A stretch of 64,000 nucleotides of DNA from Microbacterium radiodurans. Its GTDB lineage: Bacteria; Actinomycetota; Actinomycetes; Actinomycetales; Microbacteriaceae. Location of the stretch: NCBI RefSeq assembly GCF_008710705.1, contig NZ_VYRZ01000001.1, forward strand, positions 992,001 through 1,056,000, in the 5' to 3' direction. The first letter of the stretch is position 1. Each line of letters begins with the position of its first letter. Of this stretch, positions 41,627-49,282 are shown in pieces. The translations under genes were made by a program, and so were the position numbers. Under the pieces are notes generated by a model. That model was not told where the DNA came from. It saw only the letters and a program-made list of their open reading frames with translations, and searched no databases.

Positions 41627-43090
41627 ATGACCGTCCCGCTCACCGCCGAGCAGCGCACTCGGATGCGCGCGTTCCTCCAGGTGCTCGGCAACACCCTCGT
41701 GGCCAACGTGACCTCGAGCTTCCTCTGGTTCGCGCTGACGTTCTGGGCCTACCTCGAGACGAAGAACGTCCTCGCGACGTCGATCATCGGCGGCTCGTAC
41801 ATGCTGCTGGTGGCGGTCTTCGGCATCCTCTTCGGGGCGCTCGTCGACCACATGAAGAAGAAGGCGGTGATGATGCTCTCGAGCATCATCACCCTGAGCA
41901 CCTACCTCGGCGCCGGTGCCGTCTACCTCGCCTTCCCGGAGTCGACCCTCATCGACTGGGGGCGGCCCTGGTTCTGGGCGTTCGCGGGCCTCATCCTCGT
42001 CGGCGGGGTCGTCGAGAACCTCCGGAACATCGCGCTGTCGACGACGGTCACCCTCCTCGTGCCGGGCGACCGCCGCGACCGGGCGAACGGACTGGTCGGC
42101 ACCGTGCAGGGTGTCGCCTTCATGGTGACGAGCGTCTTCTCCGGGCTGTCGGTCGGGCTTCTCGGCATGGGATGGACGGTCATCATCGCGGTCGTCGCGA
42201 CGGCGATCGCGCTCGCGCACCTCGTGTTCGTGTCGATCCCCGAGCCCCGGCTGGTCCGGGCCGGCGACGCGGCGATGCCGTCGTTCACGTTCCGCGGTGT
42301 CCTCACGACGATCCGCCGGGTGCCCGGGCTGCTCGCGCTGATCGTCTTCACGACGATCAACAACCTGGTGGGCGGCGTCTTCATGGCGCTCATGGACCCC
42401 TACGGATTGACGTTGTTCAGCGTGGAGATCTGGGGCGTCGTGCTCGCGGTCACCGGCACGGGATTCATCGCCGGCGGTGCGATCGTCGCCGCTCGCGGAC
42501 TCGGTCGCAACCCCGTGCGCACCCTGCTGATGGTCAACGTCGGAATCGCGATCCTCGGCATCGTCTTCGCGCTGCGCGAGTGGTGGTGGCTGTACGCCCT
42601 CGGGATCTTCGTCTTCATGATGATCATGCCTATCGCCGAGGCCGCCGAGCAGACCGTCATCCAGCGGGTCGTCCCGTTCGAGACCCAGGGGCGCGTGTTC
42701 GGCTTCGCCGCATCGGTGGAATCGGCGGCCGCACCCGTGTCGGCCTATCTCATCGGGCCGGTCGCGCAGTTCTGGCTCATCCCGTTCATGCAGACCGATG
42801 CGGGGCAGCGCAGCCTCGGCTGGCTGCTCGGACCGGGCGAGGCGCGCGGCATCGCCCTCGCGTTCGTCGTCGCGAGCTCGCTGCTCCTCGTGCTCGTCGC
42901 GGTCGCGTTCGCCTCGCCGCAGTACCGGCGCCTCTCGCAGGCCTACGCCGACGCGCCGCCGCCCGAACCGCAGGCGGCGGGTGAGGACGCGGCGCCGGAT
43001 GCCGCGGAACCGGCACCCGAGGCCGCGGTCCGCTCGACGACCGACGCGGCCGTCGACAGCCCCCTCCCCGGACGCATTCCGCCGGTGTGA
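41627..43090 (+). CDS. MFS transporter
   Basis: A 487-aa transporter with twelve hydrophobic helices. Seen: the loop 2-3 motif FGALVDHMKKKAVMMLSS, a variant of the MFS A-motif, LVPGDRRDRANGLVGTVQG between helices 4 and 5, and VVPFETQGRVFGFAASVESAAAP in the second half. The C-terminal 60 residues are Pro/Ala/Glu-rich and cytosolic. It resembles the MFS group that includes macrolide-type exporters, but the substrate is not known. ATG 41627 lies 7 nt after TACGCT (leaderless). Confidence 0.82.
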   Translation: MTVPLTAEQRTRMRAFLQVLGNTLVANVTSSFLWFALTFWAYLETKNVLATSIIGGSYMLLVAVFGILFGALVDHMKKKAVMMLSSIITLSTYLGAGAVYLAFPESTLIDWGRPWFWAFAGLILVGGVVENLRNIALSTTVTLLVPGDRRDRANGLVGTVQGVAFMVTSVFSGLSVGLLGMGWTVIIAVVATAIALAHLVFVSIPEPRLVRAGDAAMPSFTFRGVLTTIRRVPGLLALIVFTTINNLVGGVFMALMDPYGLTLFSVEIWGVVLAVTGTGFIAGGAIVAARGLGRNPVRTLLMVNVGIAILGIVFALREWWWLYALGIFVFMMIMPIAEAAEQTVIQRVVPFETQGRVFGFAASVESAAAPVSAYLIGPVAQFWLIPFMQTDAGQRSLGWLLGPGEARGIALAFVVASSLLLVLVAVAFASPQYRRLSQAYADAPPPEPQAAGEDAAPDAAEPAPEAAVRSTTDAAVDSPLPGRIPPV

Positions 43091-43118
43091 CCCGAGGCGG
43101 GTCGCCTCCGGCCGCTGG

Positions 43119-44339
43119 CTACGCCGTCGATCGTGCCGGCAGTCCGACGAGCGCGGCGATCGTCGCGAGCGCGATGAGGACGAGCACGCTCCCCGCGACT
43201 CCGGTCCAGCCGAGACCGTCGAACGCGTATCCCAGCGACCAGCCGAACAGGCTCGATCCGCCGTAGTAGCCGAGGTAGTACAGCGACGCCCCCTGCGCCC
43301 GGCCCGCGGTTCCGGCGATGACCGGCGCCCAGCCCGACGCGATCGCGTGCGCGGCGAAGAAGCCCGCCGTCAGCACGAGCAGGCCGATGACGATCGTCGC
43401 GACGGTCGGGACGAGGGTCAGGGCCGTGCCGCCGGCCATCACACCGAGAGCGCCGAGCAGCACCGGGCGGCGTCCGAAGCGACCGGCCAGCGCCCCCGCC
43501 CCGGGCGACGTGATCGTGCCGGCCAGGTAGGCGAGGAAGAGCAGGCTCACGAGCCAGAGCGGCAGCAGGTAGGGCGGGGCGGAGAGGGAGAAGCCGAGGA
43601 AGTTGTAGACGGCGACGAAGCCGCCCATGAGGAGGAATCCCTGCGCGTAGAGCGCGAGCTGGCGCCCGTCGCGGAGGTTGGCGCCCAGGCGGGCGAGCAG
43701 GCTCGGTGACGAGCCCGGCGCCTGCGGGTTGCGGAGGCGATGGGGCGTGAAGCCCCGCGCGGCGGGTGTCAGCACGAGGAACAGTGCCGCGGATGCCGCG
43801 CACACGACCGCGACGGCGAAGACCCCGCCTCGCCAGGCGCCGACGTCGCCGAACGGTCCCGCGACGATCCGGCCCAGCAGTCCGCCGATCGTCGTGCCGG
43901 CGATGTAGCTGCCGGCGGCCGCGGCGGTGGCTGCGGCGTCCACCTCTTCTGCGAGGTAGGCGAGGGCGATCGCGGGGACGGCGCCCAGCGCGATGCCCTC
44001 GAGGAGACGGGCGCCGAGGAGAAGCGGCAGGGTCGGGGCGAACGGGGCGAGCAACCCGAACGCGGTGGCGGCGATGATGCCGACGGCCATCGCCGGCACC
44101 CGGCCGAGGCGATCGGCCACCACCGACCAGGGGATGACGGCCGCGGCGAGGCCGAGCGTCGAGGCCGATACGGCGAGGGCCGCGGTCGCCGGCGCCGCGC
44201 CGAACTCTTCGGCGACGAAGGGGAGGACGGCCTGCGGCGAGTAGAGCTGTGCGAAGGTCGCCACGCCCGCGAAGAAGAGCCCGGCGATCAGGCGGCGATA
44301 GGCGCGTGTGCCGGGCACATGGCCGCGGAACTCGGACAC
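43119..44339 (-). CDS. MFS transporter (YnfM-like)
   Basis: A 406-aa transporter with twelve helices. Seen: FAQLYSPQAVLPFVAEEFGAAPATAALAVSASTLGLA in helix 1-2, the A-motif VVADRLGRVPAM, GIALGAVPAIALAYLAEEV near helix 4, and the second-half A-motif AGALAGRFGRRPVLLG. It is close in layout to the Bcr/YnfM drug-proton antiporter groups. GTG 44339 lies 6 nt after TACGCT on the minus strand. Putative RNA B lies just upstream on the same strand and could be its leader. It converges with the other MFS gene across 28 nt. Confidence 0.82.
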   Translation of the reverse strand: MSEFRGHVPGTRAYRRLIAGLFFAGVATFAQLYSPQAVLPFVAEEFGAAPATAALAVSASTLGLAAAVIPWSVVADRLGRVPAMAVGIIAATAFGLLAPFAPTLPLLLGARLLEGIALGAVPAIALAYLAEEVDAAATAAAAGSYIAGTTIGGLLGRIVAGPFGDVGAWRGGVFAVAVVCAASAALFLVLTPAARGFTPHRLRNPQAPGSSPSLLARLGANLRDGRQLALYAQGFLLMGGFVAVYNFLGFSLSAPPYLLPLWLVSLLFLAYLAGTITSPGAGALAGRFGRRPVLLGALGVMAGGTALTLVPTVATIVIGLLVLTAGFFAAHAIASGWAPVIAGTAGRAQGASLYYLGYYGGSSLFGWSLGYAFDGLGWTGVAGSVLVLIALATIAALVGLPARSTA

Positions 44340-44361
44340 GCCCCCAGCGTACGGGGGGACG

Positions 44362-44452
44362 GGAAAGGGCCGGTCGACTCAGAAACGCCGACCGGCCCTG
44401 TCATCCCTTGCACCAGAGAATCACACCACGCAGTTGGGGGGAACTGCGTTGA
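44362..44452 (-). ncRNA. Putative small RNA or RNA leader, copy B
   Basis: Read on the minus strand: a predicted start near 44452; a hairpin beginning 4 nt later (CGCAGTT, loop CCCCCC, AACTGCG; 44448-44429); the box CTCTGGTGCAAGGG (44418-44405); and an 11-bp stem AGGGCCGGTCG/CGACCGGCCCT (44399-44366) followed by TTTCCC, a plausible terminator. Same order, strand and spacing style as copy A. Here an MFS gene follows 23 nt downstream on the same strand, so an attenuator leader is an alternative. The C6 loop recalls the actinobacterial 6C RNA, but only one of its two C-rich loops is present. Confidence 0.5.
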
Positions 44453-44458
44453 GAAGAA

Positions 44459-44486
44459 GTTATAACGGACAGATAACGGGGCGCAA
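44459..44486 (-). promoter_or_regulatory. Promoter of putative RNA B with direct repeats
   Basis: On the minus strand TTGCGC (44486-44481), 16 nt, TATAAC (44464-44459). The plus strand shows ATAACGG twice, 11 bp apart (44462 and 44473). The segment ATAACGG-mCAG-ATAACGG is shared with the promoter of copy A. Confidence 0.55.
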
Positions 44487-44544
44487 TCGGAATCGGCGGT
44501 TCATCAGCGGTGCATAGGAGCCTTCCAGGATCGCCCGCCCGGCG

Positions 44545-45402
44545 TCAGCGCGACTCGCGCAGCACCACCGAGCCGGCCGAGACGCGGACCTCGACACGGG
44601 CAGCGGATGCCGCATCCTCCGTCAGGCGATTGTCGAAGCTGCCGGCTTCCGTCGTCGCCACGACGGCGTAGGGGCCCGTCGGCAGCGCGAGATCGATGCC
44701 GCCGGCTTCGGCGGACACCGAGACGGTGCTCGGGGCCGACCCGGTGAGCGAGCCCGTGACGCGTCCGGCGCTGACCTCGACGATCGCGCGCTGCACCCCG
44801 TCGAGCTGGACATCGGCGCGCCCGGCCGAAACCGTCGTGTCGAGCGCCGTCGCGGTCCCGGCGGCGTCGAGAGACCCGGCGTCCACCGTCAGATCCAGGG
44901 CGCCGAAGTCGCCGGCGATCCGCATCGCACCCGCGCCGACCCGCAGGTCGGCGTCGAGACCGGTGAGGCGATCGGGCAGCACGAGGGTCGCTCGCGACGT
45001 GTCGCCCCAGAGCTTCCAGCCGCTCCACCAGTCCCGGTCGGAGTCGACGACGAGACGGTCTCCGTCGCGCGTCATCCCCCAGCCGTCGGAGCCACCGGCC
45101 CCGGTGATGGTCAGCGTCGCCTCGTCGACGGCGGCGAAGGAGACCTCGACGTCGGCGGCCGAGCTGTCGACCTCGAGCGCCGAGACCCCGCGGGTCTGCG
45201 CGGTCAGCACGGCGGTCTCGACCGAACCGCTCACGGCGGTCGCCGCGGCGCTCGTGCCGAGGGTGACGGCGATGATCGCGGCACCCGCGGCGGCGGTGAG
45301 GATCGCGATGGCGCGAGCGCCGGGCGGCCGCCGGGTGGGCGGGGCCGGGTGAGGGGCCGGGGTCGTACGAGGGGTCGTATCAGGGGTCGCTGCGGTGCTC
45401 AT
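44545..45402 (-). CDS. DUF4097 beta-strand-repeat membrane protein
   Basis: A 285-aa protein: a Pro/Thr-rich cytosolic N-terminus, one transmembrane helix (about residues 30-53), then an extracytoplasmic beta-helix-like domain with repeated short strands (RVGAGAMRIAGDFGALDLTVDAGSLDAAG, then VSAGRADVQL, VSAGRVTG and VSAGSVVL), typical of the DUF4097/DUF4098 adhesin-like families. It overlaps the response regulator gene by 4 nt and is probably controlled by, or senses for, that system. Confidence 0.8.
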   Translation of the reverse strand: MSTAATPDTTPRTTPAPHPAPPTRRPPGARAIAILTAAAGAAIIAVTLGTSAAATAVSGSVETAVLTAQTRGVSALEVDSSAADVEVSFAAVDEATLTITGAGGSDGWGMTRDGDRLVVDSDRDWWSGWKLWGDTSRATLVLPDRLTGLDADLRVGAGAMRIAGDFGALDLTVDAGSLDAAGTATALDTTVSAGRADVQLDGVQRAIVEVSAGRVTGSLTGSAPSTVSVSAEAGGIDLALPTGPYAVVATTEAGSFDNRLTEDAASAARVEVRVSAGSVVLRESR

Positions 45403-46076
45403 CGGACTGCTCCGTTCTGCGGCTGCGAGCCGCCGTGTTCGAGGTGGACGAGCGCGGCGAGCACGCGGCGGTTGCCGTGCTCGTCCTGCTCGAGGTCGAG
45501 TTTCTGGAAGAGCGAGGTGATGTACTTCTCGACGCTCGCCTCGCTGAGGAACATCGCGGCGGCGATCGCCTGGTTGCTCCGGCCCTCGGCGATCAGCGCG
45601 AGCACGGTCCGCTCGCGCTCGCCGAGCCGCGAGAGCCGCTCGTCACGCGAGCGGCGCGTCAGCAGCTGGGCGACGACCTCCGGATCCAGAACCGTCGCGC
45701 CGGCCCCGATGCGGGCGACCGTGTCGACGAACTCGCCCACGTCGGCGACCCGATCCTTCAGCAGGTACCCGAGGGCCGCGCCGTGCGAGGTGATGAGATC
45801 GCTGGCGTAGCGCTCCTCGACGTACTGGCTGAGCACGAGGATCGGCAGCGCGGGGTTGTCGGTGCGGAGTGCGAGGGCGGCGCGGATGCCCTCGTCGGTG
45901 AAGGTCGGCGGCAGGCGGACGTCGAGGATGCAGAGGTCGGGCGCGGTGTCGGTCACCGCCCGGCCGATGCCGTCGGCGTCGGCGAGGGCTGCGACGATCT
46001 CGTGACCGGCGTCGGCCAGCAGTCGCACGAGCCCTTCGCGCAGCAGCGTTGAGTCCTCGCAGATCAGGATGCGCAT
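45399..46076 (-). CDS. NarL/LuxR-type response regulator
   Basis: A 225-aa regulator. The receiver domain has the acidic pair ED near residue 7-8, the phospho-acceptor in LCILDVRLP (D52) and a conserved Lys in LLKDRVAD near 105. The C-terminal LuxR helix-turn-helix has LGERERTVLALIAEGRSNQAIAAAMFLSEASVEKYI (residues about 150-185). Its start overlaps the kinase stop by 13 nt. Confidence 0.92.
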   Translation of the reverse strand: MRILICEDSTLLREGLVRLLADAGHEIVAALADADGIGRAVTDTAPDLCILDVRLPPTFTDEGIRAALALRTDNPALPILVLSQYVEERYASDLITSHGAALGYLLKDRVADVGEFVDTVARIGAGATVLDPEVVAQLLTRRSRDERLSRLGERERTVLALIAEGRSNQAIAAAMFLSEASVEKYITSLFQKLDLEQDEHGNRRVLAALVHLEHGGSQPQNGAVR

Positions 46077-47332
46077 GGGACGCTCACCTCCAGGGCGGTC
46101 GGGCCGCCGGCCGGGCTGTCGAGGCGGGTCGTGCCGCCCGCGGCGGTGATGCGATTGCGGATGCCGTCGAGCCCGCCGCCGGCGATGACGCGCGCCCCGC
46201 CGACGCCGTTGTCCTCGACGCGGGCCCAGAGCGTGTGGTCGTCGCGGTGGCGGACGACGACGCGGCACTCGGCGGCGCGGGAGTGCTTGGCGGCGTTCGT
46301 CAGCGACTCGGCGATCGCGAAGTAGACGGCGGCCTCGGCCGTGCGGCTGCACCTCGCGTCGACGCGGACGTCGAGACTCACGGGCACGTGGGAGCGCGCG
46401 GCGAGAGCCGACAGGGCGGCATCGAGCCCGCGGTCGTCGAGCACGGAGGCGTGGATGCCGCGGGCCAGCTGCCGCAGCTCGGTGATGGCGGCCTTGGTCG
46501 AGGTGTGCGCCTCGGCGAGGAGGGCCTTCGCGGCATCCGGGTCGTCGTCGATCTTCTGCTGCGCCAGCCCCAAGGTCATGCCGACCGACACGAGCCGCGG
46601 CTGGACGCCGTCGTGGAGGTCGCGTTCGATGCGGGTGCGCTCGAGCTCGCTCGCCCGAACGGCGCCCTCGCGCTGGACGCCCGCCGTGCGGGCGGCCTCC
46701 TCGAGCTGCGCTTCGCGGGACGGGACGAGGATCGCCCGCACGAGGATGCCGTGCAGCAGAGCGATGCCGACGAGGAGGGCCGCGGGGACGAGCACTGCGA
46801 AGACGCCGACGAGCACGGCGGCATCGACGGGGACGCGGAACCAGCTCTGCGCGACGGCGACCTCTCCCGTGGCGTAGAGCGGTGCGAACAGCAGCGCGAC
46901 ACCCGAGGCGAGCACGCCGACGAGCGAGAGGGCGACGAGGCCGAGGACCGTGGAGATCGCGGCGTGGGCGACCCCGCGCCACATCCGACCGTCGATGAAC
47001 TGCAGCCAGACGGTGCGGAGCCAGCCGCCGAACCCGGCACGCCCGCTCGAGCGCGGAGCCAGCGAGGGGAGTCCCAGGTCGTAGAGCCCCTCGACCCGCG
47101 CGTACTCGAGCCACCCGGTGAGCCAGAGGCCGTAGACGAACGCGAGGAGGAGAGGCAGACCGAGCCCGATCACCGGGGCCAGGCCGACCCCCGTCGTCAG
47201 GAGCGTCACGAGCGTGGTGAAGACGGCGGTCCCCGCCACCCCGATTGCGGCGAGCTGGGCCAGTGCGGCGAGGGGGCGCAGCACCCGCAGGGCGCGAGAG
47301 GGCGGGGCGGGAGGGGCGGCGGCTGTGGTCAT
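46064..47332 (-). CDS. Sensor histidine kinase (HisKA_3, NarL-type partner)
   Basis: A 422-aa membrane kinase. The N-terminal half has a PspC-like or sensor membrane region with four to six helices (residues about 20-215). Then come the dimerisation/phospho-acceptor motif RIERDLHDGVQPRLVSVGM (His near 238), the N-box AIAESLTNAAKHS near 340, and the G-box DNGVGGA/GGGLDGIRNR near 380. It phosphorylates the adjacent regulator; the signal is unknown, perhaps envelope state given the DUF4097 partner. The ATG at 47332 lies 6 nt after TACCGT (leaderless). It is the first gene of the three-gene unit. Confidence 0.9.
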   Translation of the reverse strand: MTTAAAPPAPPSRALRVLRPLAALAQLAAIGVAGTAVFTTLVTLLTTGVGLAPVIGLGLPLLLAFVYGLWLTGWLEYARVEGLYDLGLPSLAPRSSGRAGFGGWLRTVWLQFIDGRMWRGVAHAAISTVLGLVALSLVGVLASGVALLFAPLYATGEVAVAQSWFRVPVDAAVLVGVFAVLVPAALLVGIALLHGILVRAILVPSREAQLEEAARTAGVQREGAVRASELERTRIERDLHDGVQPRLVSVGMTLGLAQQKIDDDPDAAKALLAEAHTSTKAAITELRQLARGIHASVLDDRGLDAALSALAARSHVPVSLDVRVDARCSRTAEAAVYFAIAESLTNAAKHSRAAECRVVVRHRDDHTLWARVEDNGVGGARVIAGGGLDGIRNRITAAGGTTRLDSPAGGPTALEVSVPCAS

Positions 47333-47569
47333 GACTCCACGGTAGGACTGTGCCGGGGCCGGCACAGGGGAGGGGGCCGGAGACTCCCGTTCGGGATAAC
47401 CCCCGCGGGATGGTGCGGGATGGCGCAGGTGGCGCAGGTGGCGGGGTGCGGGGGTGCGGGGCCGGGATGCTGTGGAGGGGATCTGCGTGTCGGAGGTGGT
47501 GTCGCGGCATCCCGCCCTCTCGGAGGCCGATCTCCTCCGCCACGCCGGCGGGTCGGCGAGGATGGAACG

Positions 47570-48373
47570 GTGACGACCCCCGACATCCGCCTCATCGCCG
47601 TCGACATGGACGGCACCCTCCTCGACGCCGACGGGCGCATCCCCGACGCGCTCTGGCAGCTCCTGCCCCGCCTGCGCGACCGCGGGATCGCCTTCGCTCC
47701 GGCGAGCGGTCGCCAGCTCGCGACCCTGCAGCGGCAGTTCGCCGAGGCCCCCGTGGATGTCGACTACATCGCCGAAAACGGCGCGTACGTGGTGCGGGAC
47801 GGTGTCGAGGTGAGTTCCGACGCCATGGATCCCGCATTCGCGGCATCCGTCATCGAACGCGTCCGCCGCCTGCAGCACCTCGACATCGGACTCGTCGTGT
47901 GCGGCAAGCGATCCGCATACATCGAGCGCGCCGACCACGCGTTCGCCGACGAGGCCGACACGTACTACGCGGAGCTCGAGATCGTCGACGACCTCACCCG
48001 CGTCGACGATCAGGTGCTGAAACTCGCCGTCTTCGACTTCGCCGCCGCCGAGGAGTCGGTCGCGCCGGCTCTGCTGGATCTCCGCGAGACCCATCAGGTC
48101 GTCGTCTCGGGGCGGCACTGGGTCGACATCATGAATCCGGGCGTGAACAAGGGCCGCGCGCTCGCGCGCCTGCAGGAGGCGCTCGGCATCGGCCCCGAGC
48201 ACACCGTCGCGTTCGGCGACTACCTCAACGACCTCGAGATGCTGCAGCAGGCGCACTGGTCGTACGCGATGGCCGACGCGCACCCGGAGGTCGCCGATAT
48301 CGCCCGGTTCCGTGCGCCCTCGCACACCGAGGCGGGCGTCATCACGGTGCTCGAAGAGCTTCTGGCGCGCTGA
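47570..48373 (+). CDS. HAD-superfamily (Cof-type) hydrolase
   Basis: A 267-aa phosphatase of the Cof/IIB group. Seen: motif I IAVDMDGTLLDADG with the nucleophile Asp near residue 11, motif II PASGRQ near 44, the C2 cap region, and GVNKGRAL with FGDYLNDLEML (motifs III and IV, near 200-230). It likely removes phosphate from sugar phosphates or related metabolites. GTG 47570 is chosen because GAGGAT lies 6 nt upstream. The 237-nt gap before it is G-rich and low in complexity (GGCGCAGGT repeats) with no gene seen. Confidence 0.88.
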   Translation: MTTPDIRLIAVDMDGTLLDADGRIPDALWQLLPRLRDRGIAFAPASGRQLATLQRQFAEAPVDVDYIAENGAYVVRDGVEVSSDAMDPAFAASVIERVRRLQHLDIGLVVCGKRSAYIERADHAFADEADTYYAELEIVDDLTRVDDQVLKLAVFDFAAAEESVAPALLDLRETHQVVVSGRHWVDIMNPGVNKGRALARLQEALGIGPEHTVAFGDYLNDLEMLQQAHWSYAMADAHPEVADIARFRAPSHTEAGVITVLEELLAR

Positions 48374-48428
48374 TCGGTCCCACGCAACCCCGGCGCTGCG
48401 ATAGTCCGAGCGGGCGTAGCGTGAGCGC

Positions 48429-49259
48429 ATGGTCACGATTCCCACTGTCACGCTCAACGACGGCACCGACTTCCCCGAGCTCGGGCTCGGCACCTACGGC
48501 CTGCGGGGAGACGCCGGTGTCGACGCGATCGCGGCGGCGATCGAGGGCGGCTACCGGCTTCTCGACACCGCGGTCAACTACGAGAACGAGAGCGAGGTCG
48601 GCGAGGCGGTGCGCCGCAGCGGCATCCGCGATCAGCTGCTCATCACCACGAAGATCCCCGGGCGCGACCACGGCTTCGACGAGACGATCCGCAGCGCCGA
48701 GGGCTCGCTCCGGCGGCTGGGCGTCGAGACGATCGACCTCTATCTGATCCATTGGCCGAACCCGCGCCATGGGAAGTACCTCGACACCTACCGCGCGATG
48801 CTGGCGCTCCGCGACGAGGGGCAGGTCGCCTCGGTGGGCGTGTCGAACTTCACCGAGCCCATGCTCGCCCGTCTCATCGACGAGACGGGCGTCGCGCCCG
48901 CGGTGAACCAGGTCGAGATGCACCCCTACTTCCCGCAGACCGAGCTGCGCGCCTTCCACGCCGCCAACGGCATCCGCACCGAGAGCTGGAGCCCGCTCGC
49001 CAAGCGCAGCGAGCTGCTCGACGAGTCGGTCATCGGCGAGATCGCCGCTGCGCACGGCGTCACCGGCTCGCAGGTCGTGCTGCGCTGGCACACGCAGCTG
49101 TCGTCGACGCCGATCCCGAAATCGGGCGACGCCGCACGGCAGCGCGAGAACGCCGACGTGTTCGACTTCCTGCTCACGGGCGAGGAGATCGCCGCCATCA
49201 GCGCGCTCGAGCGCGGGCGCCTGTGGGACGGCGACCCCGACACGCACGAAGAGATGTGA
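48429..49259 (+). CDS. Aldo/keto reductase
   Basis: A 276-aa NADPH-dependent reductase with a TIM barrel. Seen: LGTYGLRG and YRLLDTAVNYENESEVGEAVRRSG with the catalytic Asp and Tyr (about residues 46 and 51), LITTKIPG with the catalytic Lys near 75, LYLIHWPNP with the catalytic His near 108, VGVSNF near 137, and IPKSGDAARQRENADVFDF for coenzyme binding. It resembles the 2,5-diketo-gluconate reductase group. ATG 48429 lies 6 nt after TAGCGT (48417-48422), so leaderless. Confidence 0.9.
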   Translation: MVTIPTVTLNDGTDFPELGLGTYGLRGDAGVDAIAAAIEGGYRLLDTAVNYENESEVGEAVRRSGIRDQLLITTKIPGRDHGFDETIRSAEGSLRRLGVETIDLYLIHWPNPRHGKYLDTYRAMLALRDEGQVASVGVSNFTEPMLARLIDETGVAPAVNQVEMHPYFPQTELRAFHAANGIRTESWSPLAKRSELLDESVIGEIAAAHGVTGSQVVLRWHTQLSSTPIPKSGDAARQRENADVFDFLLTGEEIAAISALERGRLWDGDPDTHEEM

Positions 49260-49282
49260 GCGGCGGCGGATAGCGTTGAGGG

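Noticed and set aside
44429..44448. 6C RNA (actinobacterial motif with two C-rich hairpin loops)
   Set aside because: Only one C6 loop is present and the paralogous element at 22.8 kb has none, so the family assignment fails.
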